This document shows positions 34,872 through 45,474 of a stretch of 64,000 nt of DNA, piece by piece. Source of the stretch: Mucilaginibacter roseus (lineage in GTDB: Bacteria; Bacteroidota; Bacteroidia; Sphingobacteriales; Sphingobacteriaceae); NCBI RefSeq assembly GCF_021215455.1, contig NZ_JAJPWV010000004.1, forward strand, positions 124,001-188,000, read 5' to 3'. Position numbers and translations under genes: made by a program. The notes beneath the pieces are model-generated. The model saw only the letters and a list, made by a program, of their open reading frames with translations, was not told the origin of the DNA and did no database searches. Every line of letters begins with the position of its first letter. Positions within the stretch are counted from its first letter, which is position 1.

Positions 34872-37163
34872 ATGATAAAAAATATAAAATACGTTTTAGT
34901 ACTTACCATTTTTTTAAGTGCCTGCAGCAATACCAAATACCTGCAACCGGGACAAAAGCTGTATACCGGCGGCAAGGTTAAAATTGTGGACACAGACAGC
35001 TTAAAGAAAAGCGACCGTAAGGCGCTCGAAGCTGACCTTACGCCATTGCTACGGCCAAAGCCTAACTCCTCTATCTTGGGTTTAAGGGTAAAACTCTACA
35101 TCTATAATAAAACACGCACCAATAAAACAAAGGGTTTTAAACATTGGCTTAATACTAAATTTGGCGAGCCACCTGTTTTAGCCAGCCAGGTCAACCTCGA
35201 AAAAAACAGCGAGATTTTGCAGAACCGACTGCAAAATAAAAGCTACTTCCAAGCTACGGTAAGTGGAGACACTATTGGCAAAAAGAAAACAGCCAAAGCA
35301 GAGTACACCGTTAATACCGGCCCCGCTTACAAAATTCGCAGCGTAACCTTCCCCAAAGGAAATGAAAGCCTTGACACCGCCATTGCAGGAACCGCAGGTG
35401 AAACCTTACTAAAGCCAGGCGATAAATACGATCTGGATGTGATAAAAACTGAGCGCTTACGCATAGATGCCAAACTCAAAGAAAGAGGCTTTTTTTACTT
35501 TGCGCCCGAGGACATCATCATGCGGATAGACAGCACGATAGACAACCACCAGGTAGACATTTTTGTGGCTGTTAAACCGGAGGTAAATGATCGCGACCGC
35601 CGTATATATACCATTAATAAGCTGTACGTATACCCGAGCTATTCGCTGCGCGATACCGCACTCCATTTGGATCAGGCCGTACCTTACCGCTGGTATAACG
35701 TGGTTGACAGGAGAAAATCCATCAGGCCTTTCGCATTTAAAAACACCGTATTAATGCAACCTGGCGAAGTTTATAACCGTACTGCACATAATAACTCGCT
35801 TAACCGCTTTGTAAACCTGGGTCCGTATAAATTTGTGAAGAACAGGTTTGAGCCGGTTGCATCCGACTCGTCAAAACTGGATGTTTTTTACTTCTTGACG
35901 CCATACCAAAAAAAATCAATACAGGTTGATGTGCTTGGACGTACCAACTCAGCCAACTTTACCGGTACACAGATCAATATCAACTGGAAGCATCGTAACG
36001 CTTTTAAAGGTGCTGAGCTACTTACCTTCCGCCTTTTCGGAAGCTCGGACGTGCAGTTTTCCGGTCAGGGTGGCGGCTTTAACGTTTATCAGGTGGGTGG
36101 CGAAATGAAACTGACCTGGCCCCGCTTTATATCGCCGATCAACATACGGTCAGACAATGCCTATATTCCGCACACCAACCTTACTTTAGGTTACACGCTG
36201 ATCAACCGTACAAATTTATATACCCTAAATTCGTTCAACGGATCATTCGGTTATGACTGGAAGCAGAGTGTACACAAAAGCCATGAGCTGAATTTGCTTA
36301 ATATAACATTCGTTAACCCGGCTAACGTAACTCAACTATATCGCGATAGTATAGCCAAGAGTAACAACCCTGCGTTACAGCATGTTATCGACAGGCAATT
36401 TACCTTCGGCCCGAGCTATAGCTATACATATACCAACACTACTGAAGAATATCGCACAAACACATTGTATTATAATGGCCGGGTAAGTTCTTCGGGGGTA
36501 ATAGCAGGTTTGGTTTCAGGTGCCGATACACTTGCCGGTAAGGAAAAATATTTGTTCGGCAGTATATTTAACCAGTTTGTGAAGTTTGAAAACGATCTGC
36601 GTTTTTATCATAAAACAGGGCCAAACAGCTCCATTGCTACCCGCTTAATGGTTGGCGTTGGCGTGCCGTTCGGCAACTCAACGTTGATGCCTTATAGCCA
36701 GCAATTCTTTATCGGCGGCTCAAACAGCTTACGTGGCTTTAGGGCACGTTCAATAGGCCCGGGCACTTATTATGCCGGCCGGCCAGAGGAAGGCGGTTTC
36801 CTACCCGATCAGGCAGGTGATATCAGGATAGAGGGCAACGTAGAGTGGCGTCCAAAACTATTTAGCATTGTACGTGGTGCCGTATTTGTTGATGCCGGTA
36901 ACATTTGGCTGATGCGCGGCACAGATGCTCAACCCGGAGCTACTTTCGGCCGCGATTTTTACAAGGAGTTCGCGGTTGACGCGGGTGTAGGTTTACGTTT
37001 TGATGTTAGCGTACTGGTGCTGCGTACCGACCTTGGTTTCCCTATCAGAAAGCCATGGTTACCGGAGGGCCAGCGCTGGGTGATTGACAAGATTGACTTT
37101 GGCAGCAGCGCATGGCGCCACGAAAACCTGGTGTTTAACCTGGCTATCGGTTATCCGTTCTGA
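34872..37163 (+). CDS. tamL: TamL-type Omp85 outer-membrane lipoprotein
   Basis: This 763-residue protein has a lipoprotein signal with lipobox LSAC (residues 13-16 or so), POTRA-like domains in the N-terminal half, and a C-terminal 16-stranded barrel. Barrel motifs include IGGSNSLRGFRARSIGPG and the closing strand NLVFNLAIGYPF. BamA/TamA-type barrels insert outer-membrane proteins; the lipidated TamA variant in Bacteroidota is known as TamL. The ATG at 34872 is preferred over an open frame starting at 34812, because that longer start lies inside tamB and would bury the lipoprotein signal. It follows tamB with a 4-base gap, so the two are one unit. Confidence 0.9.
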   Translation: MIKNIKYVLVLTIFLSACSNTKYLQPGQKLYTGGKVKIVDTDSLKKSDRKALEADLTPLLRPKPNSSILGLRVKLYIYNKTRTNKTKGFKHWLNTKFGEPPVLASQVNLEKNSEILQNRLQNKSYFQATVSGDTIGKKKTAKAEYTVNTGPAYKIRSVTFPKGNESLDTAIAGTAGETLLKPGDKYDLDVIKTERLRIDAKLKERGFFYFAPEDIIMRIDSTIDNHQVDIFVAVKPEVNDRDRRIYTINKLYVYPSYSLRDTALHLDQAVPYRWYNVVDRRKSIRPFAFKNTVLMQPGEVYNRTAHNNSLNRFVNLGPYKFVKNRFEPVASDSSKLDVFYFLTPYQKKSIQVDVLGRTNSANFTGTQININWKHRNAFKGAELLTFRLFGSSDVQFSGQGGGFNVYQVGGEMKLTWPRFISPINIRSDNAYIPHTNLTLGYTLINRTNLYTLNSFNGSFGYDWKQSVHKSHELNLLNITFVNPANVTQLYRDSIAKSNNPALQHVIDRQFTFGPSYSYTYTNTTEEYRTNTLYYNGRVSSSGVIAGLVSGADTLAGKEKYLFGSIFNQFVKFENDLRFYHKTGPNSSIATRLMVGVGVPFGNSTLMPYSQQFFIGGSNSLRGFRARSIGPGTYYAGRPEEGGFLPDQAGDIRIEGNVEWRPKLFSIVRGAVFVDAGNIWLMRGTDAQPGATFGRDFYKEFAVDAGVGLRFDVSVLVLRTDLGFPIRKPWLPEGQRWVIDKIDFGSSAWRHENLVFNLAIGYPF

Positions 37164-37165
37164 TT

Positions 37166-37237
37166 AGTTTACAGTGGGCGATTTACAGTGGGCGGTATAA
37201 AATACAACTGCCTATTGTAAACAGCCCACTGCAAACT
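37166..37237 (+). repeat. Imperfect inverted repeat after tamL
   Basis: The arm 37166-37189 contains TTTACAGTGGGCG twice in tandem (from 37168 and 37181). It matches the reverse complement of 37214-37237 at 20 of 24 positions. It begins 2 bases after the tamL stop. It could fold as a long hairpin, ending transcription or protecting the mRNA end. Confidence 0.55.
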
Positions 37238-37245
37238 GAAAATAC

Positions 37246-37253
37246 TACCTTTG
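37246..37253 (+). promoter_or_regulatory. -7 box directly before the retropepsin-like gene
   Basis: TACCTTTG is an exact box. Its final bases hold an in-frame TTG (37251-37253) that looks like a start codon, but the ATG at 37260, six bases later, is the sensible one. The message would be nearly leaderless. Confidence 0.6.
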
Positions 37254-37259
37254 CGCCCA

Positions 37260-37700
37260 ATGCAATACATTATACCTCTACATATTATTGACCTGCAAGG
37301 AGACGGCTTTCATCCTTTAATTGATATTACTTTATTTGGCAAAACATACAAACTCGTTTTGGATACCGGTGCATCGCGCACCGCGCTGGATAAAACCCTG
37401 CTGACCGAGGCAAACGGAGAAGATTTCATTTTAGCCAGCGATAAGCTATCCACCGGCTTGGGTACTAACAACATGGTATCGTTCACTGCAACTTTAAGCG
37501 ATATGTACATCGGCCAGCTGCAACTTGATAATTTCGATGCGGCAGTGCTCGATCTTTCAACAATTAACATAGCCTACGAACAACTTAATCACCCAAAGGT
37601 ATTGGGCGTGTTAGGCGGCGATATACTGATGGAGTACAAAGCTGTAATTGATTACGGCAAACGACAGGTGATATTTAAAACACGAATGCGGAAAGCATAA
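37260..37700 (+). CDS. Retropepsin-like aspartic protease
   Basis: This 146-residue protein has a single aspartic protease lobe with the catalytic motif LVLDTGASRTAL near residue 35 and a closing strand region LGVLGGDILMEYKAVIDYG. Clan AA single-domain proteases work as dimers, with one Asp from each copy. No signal peptide is seen, so it is probably cytoplasmic. Substrate is unknown. The ATG at 37260 is chosen over an in-frame TTG inside the promoter box. It ends at a perfect bidirectional terminator facing gyrB. Confidence 0.85.
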   Translation: MQYIIPLHIIDLQGDGFHPLIDITLFGKTYKLVLDTGASRTALDKTLLTEANGEDFILASDKLSTGLGTNNMVSFTATLSDMYIGQLQLDNFDAAVLDLSTINIAYEQLNHPKVLGVLGGDILMEYKAVIDYGKRQVIFKTRMRKA

Positions 37701-37730
37701 AAAAAGCCTCTCAAATTTGAGAGGCTTTTT
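37701..37730. terminator. Perfect 30-bp palindromic terminator
   Basis: AAAAAGCCTCTCAAA (37701-37715) is followed directly by its exact reverse complement (37716-37730). With A- and T-runs on the two sides it can stop transcription in both directions, between the retropepsin-like gene and gyrB. Confidence 0.9.
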
Positions 37731-37747
37731 CGTATCTGTTTAACTAC

Positions 37748-39712
<1,965 letters not shown>

Positions 39713-39728
39713 TTAAAAGTATAACCTT

Positions 39729-39736
39729 CAAAAATA
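39729..39736 (-). promoter_or_regulatory. -7 box before gyrB
   Basis: On the minus strand TATTTTTG fits TAnnTTTG, 22 bases before the gyrB ATG. Confidence 0.45.
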
Positions 39737-39826
39737 CGAAAAATATGCGAGATTACCGCTATGTTGATAACTACCAGGGTGTGGAAACTTGCCTGTTAAA
39801 TGATTAGGATAGTTACAGGTAAAGAT

Positions 39827-39834
39827 TATATTTG
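39827..39834 (+). promoter_or_regulatory. -7 box before the OmpH-like gene
   Basis: TATATTTG is an exact box 20 bases before the ATG at 39855. No clear TTG at -33, though a TTA lies near that position. Confidence 0.5.
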
Positions 39835-39854
39835 TGAAATTTTTTTACTGAAGG

Positions 39855-40478
39855 ATGATGATACACAAAGCCTCTTACTTTTCAAAACTGACTTTAGGAG
39901 CTGCCTCTGCAGCGTTATTAATAGCAGGCACTTTAGCCGCTTGTAACAACGAGCAAAAACCGGCTGACAAACCTGCAGCAACCACAACAACCGCAGGCAC
40001 AACTGCCGCCCCTGCCAAAGAAACCATCGTTTATATTAACCAGGACTCTTTGCTGGCTAAATATGATTATGTGAAAGATATGGGCGACCGCTTGCAAAAG
40101 AAAGGCAAAGCCGCACAGGGTGATGTTGACTCTCGCAAGCAAGCCATACAACGCGAGTTTGTGGAGTATCAGAAAAATGCAGCTACCATGAGCGCCGACC
40201 AGCGTGCTGCTACCGAGCAACGCCTGCAGAAAAAAGCGCAGGAAATGCAAGGTTATGAGCAAAATGCTACTGCCGCTTTCCAAAACAGCCAGGCTGATGA
40301 AAACGATAAGCTATTCAATAAGGTTAGCGATTACGTTAAGAAATACGCGAAAGAAAAAGGTTACAAAATGGTTTTAAGCTACTCACGCCTTAACCCGACT
40401 GTATTATATGGCGACGAAAGCCTTGATGTTACTGCAGATGTAGTAAAAGGCCTTAACGAAGAGTATAAAAAGAAATAA
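39855..40478 (+). CDS. OmpH/Skp family periplasmic chaperone, lipoprotein form
   Basis: This 207-residue protein has a lipoprotein signal (lipobox LAAC near residue 27-30), a short threonine/alanine-rich linker, and a Skp-like body: VYINQDSLLAKYDYVKD, then a long charged coiled coil (about residues 80-160) and KEKGYKMVLSYS at the end. Skp homologues hold unfolded outer-membrane proteins on the way to the BAM machine. Here the lipid anchor would tether it to a membrane. It fits the neighbouring TamB/TamL theme. A long bidirectional terminator follows. Confidence 0.88.
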   Translation: MMIHKASYFSKLTLGAASAALLIAGTLAACNNEQKPADKPAATTTTAGTTAAPAKETIVYINQDSLLAKYDYVKDMGDRLQKKGKAAQGDVDSRKQAIQREFVEYQKNAATMSADQRAATEQRLQKKAQEMQGYEQNATAAFQNSQADENDKLFNKVSDYVKKYAKEKGYKMVLSYSRLNPTVLYGDESLDVTADVVKGLNEEYKKK

Positions 40479-40511
40479 ACCCACGTTGCCCTTTCCTGGG
40501 ACTGGGAATTC

Positions 40512-40564
40512 ATGGTAAAACAAAAGCCGCAACTTTATTTGAATTGCGGCTTTTGTTTTACCAT
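40512..40564. terminator. Bidirectional terminator, 21-bp perfect stem
   Basis: The arm 40512-40532 (start ATGGTAAAACAAAAG) is an exact reverse complement of 40544-40564, across an 11-base loop. The T-rich flank on both strands fits termination of the convergent OmpH-like and FISUMP genes. The right arm reaches the first base of the FISUMP stop codon. Confidence 0.85.
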
Positions 40565-41220
40565 TAGTTTTTTATAAACCTAATGGCATGCCTGCTGCTT
40601 TCATTTTGTAACGCATGAATTAAAACATAAGTAGCGTCGTCACTTAAATGATCGTAAATACTAAAGCATACAGGTAAATTAGTTGTATTATCGCTTGATT
40701 TTGCCCAACTCGTAGTCCAAAATACGGCAAGCCTGCCTGAGTAATCATATTGTTTAAAATAACCATCGTAGGCGCCGGTGCTTACTGCGTTAAACCCTAA
40801 GGAATTAATGCCTTTCGTAAACCATGTTTGCGTTGCCATGAATTTTAATGCATCTTCTTTTTGTAAATAGGTACCGCCTGCATTATCCGAGGTTTTACCC
40901 ACATAATTCATCAGCTTCAAAAAATCTTCTTTAGCGGGCAATCTCCAACCAGCCGGCGCTTTAACAGTTTTGGCTTCGCTAAGTGTGTAAAGCTTGCCAG
41001 AATTTTCCATATCAGCCATTTGATCATACTTCACACCGCCGGCACCGTCATAATTTACCGCAGTCCATAGCTGTGTTCCAATCTTTACTGTCGGGTATTG
41101 TTTTCCATCAATGGTTATAACTGATTCATCTTTGTCTGTGACAACTTCTTTAGAGTCATCTTTTTTGCAACCGCCAATTATAAACATAACGGCAGTTAAA
41201 ATGCATAAGGTTGGTTTCAT
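40564..41220 (-). CDS. FISUMP-domain lipoprotein
   Basis: This 218-residue protein has a lipoprotein signal (lipobox near IIGGC, then KKDD) and a FISUMP domain, the Fibrobacter succinogenes major paralogous domain. Hallmarks are YPTVKIGTQLWTAVNYD, GWRLPAKEDFLKLMNYVG and a late TGAYDGYF/FWTTSW region. FISUMP proteins are surface lipoproteins common in this phylum; function is mostly unknown. KKDD just after the lipid cysteine, with several acidic residues, is typical of surface-export signals in Bacteroidota. It stands alone, with a bidirectional terminator at its 3' end. Confidence 0.85.
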   Translation of the reverse strand: MKPTLCILTAVMFIIGGCKKDDSKEVVTDKDESVITIDGKQYPTVKIGTQLWTAVNYDGAGGVKYDQMADMENSGKLYTLSEAKTVKAPAGWRLPAKEDFLKLMNYVGKTSDNAGGTYLQKEDALKFMATQTWFTKGINSLGFNAVSTGAYDGYFKQYDYSGRLAVFWTTSWAKSSDNTTNLPVCFSIYDHLSDDATYVLIHALQNESSRHAIRFIKN

Positions 41221-41251
41221 GTTTTTATTTTGATTTATATATTAAGTACGC

Positions 41252-41674
41252 CTATTCTTCTTCGCCTTCTTTATCCTTTGAATTTTCAAAAAAACCTTCC
41301 TGCAAATCATCGATTTCGCGTCGGTCGCGCTTAGTCGGGCGGCCGGTACCACGGTCGCGGCGCAACGTAGGGGCATGAAACATTGATTGAAAGGAATGAG
41401 TATCCTGCACGGGCGTTAAATCTTCGTAAAAGTCGACAGCCTTTTTAGCATCTACACGGTTTTCGAGCAGGCCGGTGACTTTTACCACCTTACGCTCCAA
41501 GCCTTTTGATACATTGTAAGTATCGCCCAGCTTAACCTCGTAGGAGGCTTTTAAATTCTGGCCATCCTTTTTCACACGTCCGGCCTTGCAGGCTTCTGCA
41601 GCCAGGGTGCGCGTTTTAAACAGTCTGATGGCCCAAAGGTATTTATCTATACGTAGTTTTTCTTTTTCAGGCAT
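41252..41674 (-). CDS. S4-domain RNA-binding protein (Hsp15-like)
   Basis: This 140-residue cytoplasmic protein has an S4 RNA-binding domain in the first 60 residues (MPEKEKLRIDKYLWAIRLFK, then RVKKDGQNLKASYEVKLGD) and a basic tail of RxRRDRGTGRPTKRDRREI type. This is the layout of Hsp15, which rescues stalled 50S subunits carrying a peptidyl-tRNA. It lies between the FISUMP gene and a lipoprotein gene on the same strand. Confidence 0.88.
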   Translation of the reverse strand: MPEKEKLRIDKYLWAIRLFKTRTLAAEACKAGRVKKDGQNLKASYEVKLGDTYNVSKGLERKVVKVTGLLENRVDAKKAVDFYEDLTPVQDTHSFQSMFHAPTLRRDRGTGRPTKRDRREIDDLQEGFFENSKDKEGEEE

Positions 41675-41698
41675 GAGGCAAAATTAAGAAATATCTAA

Positions 41699-42298
41699 CT
41701 ACTCCGGTGCAAAGTAGGTTGCTGAAGGTTGCTGAAATGCAACCGGCTTAATCTTAAATGTTCGCAGGTCAACGGCATACTTTGCCTGTATGGTGTAGAT
41801 AGTTCGGTTATTCACTAAATCATGTGTTTCCAATTGAGCGAAATAAACGCTATCATTTGGAGCCTCAAACCAAATTGAAACCGTTTGTCCTTTCTTATCA
41901 AATTTATTTATTACCTGTTGATATCCTTTGTAAGCCATAAGATTATCAATTATTCTCTGCTGCAAAACCACTTCGTTTGTTACTGCCTTGTCCAGTTTGG
42001 ATTGCCAATCAACACCATATTTCTTGCGCAAACGCATGCTTACTTCACGGTTATGATTTTCTGCGCTGTCGGCTAATTCTTTACTTATTACACAATTGGC
42101 TACACTTTTATAATGTATTTGCCAACGCTTTGCAACCACATATTCGGCTCTGGCTCTTTCAAATGAATCATGCAAGCCATAGCGATAAATGGTAAGTGAA
42201 TCTTTTAAGATCACCTTCGGTTGTGTAGTGTTACCATTACACCCGACGGAGATTATGATTATCAGCGAAAACAAAAGATTTAGGTATCTCATTAGCAT
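41699..42298 (-). CDS. Hypothetical lipoprotein
   Basis: This 199-residue protein has a lipoprotein signal (LLFSLIIIISVGC, cysteine about residue 20). The mature part is mostly helical at first and then carries a strand-rich tail (SIWFEAPNDSVYFAQLE). I do not recognise a domain. Start is uncertain: an ATG two codons further in gives MRYLNLLFSL, which also works. It lies 24 bases upstream of the S4 gene's start on the same strand, so the two may be cotranscribed. Confidence 0.7.
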   Translation of the reverse strand: MLMRYLNLLFSLIIIISVGCNGNTTQPKVILKDSLTIYRYGLHDSFERARAEYVVAKRWQIHYKSVANCVISKELADSAENHNREVSMRLRKKYGVDWQSKLDKAVTNEVVLQQRIIDNLMAYKGYQQVINKFDKKGQTVSIWFEAPNDSVYFAQLETHDLVNNRTIYTIQAKYAVDLRTFKIKPVAFQQPSATYFAPE

Positions 42299-42348
42299 AA
42301 AAACAAATTTCTATTAAAATTAAAAACATCGATTTAAAAAACAGCTTT

Positions 42349-42356
42349 TACCTTTG
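42349..42356 (+). promoter_or_regulatory. -7 box before the 42377 gene
   Basis: TACCTTTG is an exact box 20 bases before the ATG. No TTG is seen at the -33 distance. Confidence 0.5.
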
Positions 42357-42376
42357 CATTCATACTATAATTATAC

Positions 42377-42859
42377 ATGGCGACAGAGAACGACAGATAC
42401 GAAGACGATTTTGAAGAGGAATACGAAGATACAGACGAACAACCCGAAGGAGATTATGTAGAGCTATACTCCAAATGGAGCATATGGGGGTTCAGCATAT
42501 TTTTTTCGAGCTTTGTTGGAGCCCTGCTACTGATCCGCAACCTATGGATATCAGGGTTCAAAAGAGCCGCGTTTGGAATTGGAGCGTTCGGTCTGGTTTA
42601 TTCATGCGCTACCTATGTAGCAATCATTTCGGCACCGACAAAGGACATCGTGATTATAAACCTGCTTGTAATATCAGCCAATGTTATCGGCGGATATATA
42701 TATGCCGTGTTTTTTTATAAGCGTTATTTCCCGGCAGATGATTATTATCCCAAAAGTATCTGGGGAGCGTTAGGTATAGCAATACTTATCTATTTGGCTC
42801 TTGCTATTATAATGCGACAGATCGATCCGGAAGCCATGAAACAGTTAAGAGCCCAATAA
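42377..42859 (+). CDS. Small membrane protein with acidic N-terminus
   Basis: This 160-residue protein begins with about 28 strongly acidic residues (NDRYEDDFEEEYEDTDEQPE), followed by four predicted membrane helices (about residues 33-55, 61-83, 90-112 and 126-145). I recognise no family. The acidic tail would be cytoplasmic. It starts 55 bases before dapD and may be in the same transcript, but a near-consensus box (TTAATTTG, 42885-42892) lies between them. Confidence 0.7.
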   Translation: MATENDRYEDDFEEEYEDTDEQPEGDYVELYSKWSIWGFSIFFSSFVGALLLIRNLWISGFKRAAFGIGAFGLVYSCATYVAIISAPTKDIVIINLLVISANVIGGYIYAVFFYKRYFPADDYYPKSIWGALGIAILIYLALAIIMRQIDPEAMKQLRAQ

Positions 42860-42913
42860 CATCCATATTTTGTATAAAAATCCTTTAATTTGCCCCAAAG
42901 TTTATAATATACC

Positions 42914-43729
42914 ATGCAAGATCTGAAAACACTTATTGAAGAAGCCTGGGAAGACCGTGCCCTGTTGCAATATAACGAATACAAAGACGCCATTGAAACC
43001 GTTATTGAACGGTTAGATAAAGGCGAATACCGCGTTGCCGAAGTTATCGGCGGCCGCTGGCATACTAACGATTGGATCAAGAAAGCCGTTATCCTATACT
43101 TCCCTATCCGCGTTATGGAAGAGAATAAGGTGGGTCCGTTTGTGTTCCATGATAAAATGGCGCTTAAAACTGATTACAAACAAACCGGCGTTCGAGTAGT
43201 TCCTCATGCTATTGCCCGTTACGGCGCGCATTTGGCCAAAGGCGTTATCATGATGCCATCGTACGTAAACATAGGCGCTTTTGTTGACGAGGGTACCATG
43301 GTTGATACCTGGGCTACCGTAGGCTCGTGCGCCCAAATTGGCAAACACGTACACCTAAGCGGTGGTGTAGGCATTGGCGGCGTTTTAGAACCGGTTCAGG
43401 CTGCTCCCGTAATTATTGAGGACAATTGTTTCATCGGCTCACGTGCCATTGTAGTAGAAGGTGTACACGTAGAGAGCGAAGCTGTATTAGGCGCTAATGT
43501 GGTGCTAACCGCTTCAACTAAAATTATTGATGTTACCGGCGAGGAGCCGATTGAATATAAAGGCCGCGTACCGGCACGTTCAGTAGTTATACCGGGCTCA
43601 TACACAAAAAAATTCCCTGCGGGTGAGTACCAAGTGCCTTGTGCGCTGATCATCGGCAAACGTAAGGAGTCGACCGACAAAAAGACTTCGTTGAATGACG
43701 CATTGCGCGAAAATAACGTAGCGGTTTAA
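42914..43729 (+). CDS. dapD: Tetrahydrodipicolinate N-succinyltransferase
   Basis: This 271-residue enzyme adds a succinyl group to tetrahydrodipicolinate in lysine and diaminopimelate synthesis. The hexapeptide-repeat beta-helix is visible (VVPHAIARYGAHLAKGVIMM, NIGAFVDEGTMVDTWATVGS and IGGVLEP, read as separate parts) together with the typical N-terminal helix domain and GSYTKKFPAGEY ending. Length is typical. It feeds peptidoglycan synthesis. A short repeat array starts 3 bases after its stop. Confidence 0.94.
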   Translation: MQDLKTLIEEAWEDRALLQYNEYKDAIETVIERLDKGEYRVAEVIGGRWHTNDWIKKAVILYFPIRVMEENKVGPFVFHDKMALKTDYKQTGVRVVPHAIARYGAHLAKGVIMMPSYVNIGAFVDEGTMVDTWATVGSCAQIGKHVHLSGGVGIGGVLEPVQAAPVIIEDNCFIGSRAIVVEGVHVESEAVLGANVVLTASTKIIDVTGEEPIEYKGRVPARSVVIPGSYTKKFPAGEYQVPCALIIGKRKESTDKKTSLNDALRENNVAV

Positions 43730-43732
43730 TTG

Positions 43733-43842
43733 GTGAGTAGTGAGGTGTGAGTAGTGAGTAATATTGAAATTGAGCAATAAACAGACTAAACAATATCTGA
43801 TATACGCTTCCCTTCCTTATTCACTATTCACCATTCACCATT
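43733..43842 (+). repeat. Direct and inverted short repeats after dapD
   Basis: GTGAGTAGTGA occurs exactly twice (43733-43743 and 43747-43757) at 14-base spacing. The arm TGAGTAGTGAGTAA (43748-43761) pairs with TTATTCACTATTCA (43817-43830), with two G-U pairs, and the right side continues with tandem ATTCACC units. It could fold as a hairpin in the 3' end of the dapD message. There is no gene here. Confidence 0.55.
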
Positions 43843-43861
43843 AACCCTTCATCCCCTCCAA

Positions 43862-44848
43862 ATGAAAATACTGATAAGGCTACCCAACTGGCTTGGCGAT
43901 GTGGTGATGAGCACCTCATTTGTTACCGCCGTGAGGCAGCTTTATCCTGATGCGCAGGTTGATGTGATTATTAAACAGGAATTAAAAGGCATTGCCGCAC
44001 TGATTCCGGGCGTCAGTAATATCTACTCCTTTTCCAAGCAGGAATTTAAAGGGCTGGGCGGTGTTTACCGCTTTGGTAAAGTACTTCGCAGTCAGCAGTA
44101 CGATATTTATTTTAATTTGCCCCCGTCGCTTTCATCAGCCGTAATGGCTTTTGCAACAGGCGCTAAAAAACGGGTAGGGTTTAATAGTGAAGGTGGTTTC
44201 CTTTTCCTCACCAAAGCATGCAAACGCCCGAAAAATGTGCACCGGGTACGTGAATATATTTCGCTGCTTGAACAATTCACCGGGCAGCTTGTACCGTCCG
44301 AACCGGTAAAGGTTATCGCCCATCCCCTGGTTAACGAGCCAAAGCAATTACTGGTTAATTTTAATTCCGAAGCCGAGTCGCGCCGTATGCCGGTTGATAA
44401 AGGTATCGCCCTGCTTAACATGCTATTGAGTACCTTTGCTGATATTAGCATAGGCATGATAGGCGCTCCCAAGGATGCTGACCATGTAAACGCTATATTG
44501 TCAGGTGTTATCAATAAGGACAGAATTGTGAACCATACCGGGCAAACCAATCTCACCAACCTGGCATCGTTAATGGCGGGTACAGCGGCCTTGCTAACAG
44601 TTGATTCCGGTCCGGCGCATTTGGCTAACAGCGTGGGGTTGCCGGTAGTAGTATTATTTGGAGCCGGTAATGAACATAATACCGAGCCGTTTAACCTGGA
44701 TGACCTGACCGTTATTCGTTCCAATAAATTACCTTGCGAACCATGCGTGCGCAACACTTGCAAGCTTTACGGCATACCCAAGTGTATGCAGTTGCTTGAC
44801 GAAACAAAAATTATTGAAGCCCTGCGTAAATATTTGAACCATGCTTAA
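43862..44848 (+). CDS. GT9 family glycosyltransferase (heptosyltransferase-like)
   Basis: This 328-residue GT9 protein has the ADP-heptose transferase layout: MKILIRLPNWLGDVVMSTSF at the N-terminus, a linker domain, and a C-terminal nucleotide-sugar part with LLTVDSGPAHLANSVG and VLFGAGNEHNTEPF. GT9 enzymes add heptose to the lipopolysaccharide core. Whether the donor here is ADP-heptose is inferred. It overlaps the next gene (tsaC) by 8 bases, so they are translated together. Confidence 0.88.
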   Translation: MKILIRLPNWLGDVVMSTSFVTAVRQLYPDAQVDVIIKQELKGIAALIPGVSNIYSFSKQEFKGLGGVYRFGKVLRSQQYDIYFNLPPSLSSAVMAFATGAKKRVGFNSEGGFLFLTKACKRPKNVHRVREYISLLEQFTGQLVPSEPVKVIAHPLVNEPKQLLVNFNSEAESRRMPVDKGIALLNMLLSTFADISIGMIGAPKDADHVNAILSGVINKDRIVNHTGQTNLTNLASLMAGTAALLTVDSGPAHLANSVGLPVVVLFGAGNEHNTEPFNLDDLTVIRSNKLPCEPCVRNTCKLYGIPKCMQLLDETKIIEALRKYLNHA

Positions 44849-45407
44849 AGACGAAGTTGCAAAAGCCCTTAAGGTTATACAGGATGGCGGTATCATCCTC
44901 TACCCTACCGATACCATTTGGGGTATTGGCTGTGATGCCACCAACACCGAGGCTGTGAAAAAGATATTCGCCCTTAAACAGCGCGAGGAAGCCAAAAGCA
45001 TGATCATTTTGCTGGATACCGATAACAAGCTGCAAAGTTACGTGCGCGAGGTGCCCGACATTGCTTACGATCTGATTGAGTTTGCCGAAAACCCTTTAAC
45101 ACTGGTAATGCCCGGCGCCAAAAATATATCCGAAGCACTGATAGCCGCTGATGGCAGTGTGGGCATACGTGTGGCCAAACACCCCTTTTGCGAGCAGTTG
45201 ATACAGCGCCTGCGCAAACCACTGGTATCAACATCAGCCAATATCAGCGGAGAGCCATCACCCCAAAACTTTGGCGAAATCTCCCAGGAAATTATTGAAG
45301 GTGTTGATTATGTGGTGGATATTGACCAGCACGACACCTCCCTGAAAAAACCATCAACCATAATGCGTTTAGCGCCTGATGGCAGGTTTGAGTTTCTGCG
45401 CCGCTAA
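44841..45407 (+). CDS. tsaC: L-threonylcarbamoyladenylate synthase
   Basis: This 188-residue YrdC/Sua5-type enzyme makes threonylcarbamoyl-AMP for the t6A modification of tRNAs reading ANN codons. Seen motifs are GGIILYPTDTIWGIGCDA, KQREEAKSM, and SANISGEPS. It uses the short TsaC form, lacking the extra Sua5 domain. It overlaps the GT9 gene by 8 bases. The tRNA-end gene at 45475 and miaA at 47673 keep the tRNA theme on the same strand. Confidence 0.92.
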   Translation: MLKDEVAKALKVIQDGGIILYPTDTIWGIGCDATNTEAVKKIFALKQREEAKSMIILLDTDNKLQSYVREVPDIAYDLIEFAENPLTLVMPGAKNISEALIAADGSVGIRVAKHPFCEQLIQRLRKPLVSTSANISGEPSPQNFGEISQEIIEGVDYVVDIDQHDTSLKKPSTIMRLAPDGRFEFLRR

Positions 45408-45431
45408 TAAGCGTTTTACAGCTCATTTTTA

Positions 45432-45439
45432 TAAATTTG
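45432..45439 (+). promoter_or_regulatory. -7 box before the CCA-adding gene
   Basis: TAAATTTG fits TAnnTTTG and lies 35 bases before the ATG at 45475. It lies downstream of a longer in-frame ATG (45379), which would sit inside tsaC, so the box supports the shorter start. Confidence 0.5.
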
Positions 45440-45474
45440 CACCTTTCATTAATGCACATCAGGCATGCAAGGGA

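Noticed and set aside
42885..42892. A promoter for dapD at TTAATTTG
   Set aside because: The box is near-consensus, but the only TTTTG upstream is 12 bases away, too close for a -33 element; left unassigned.
45379..45474. A longer start of the CCA-adding enzyme
   Set aside because: It lies within tsaC and upstream of the promoter box at 45432; the family start fits 45475.
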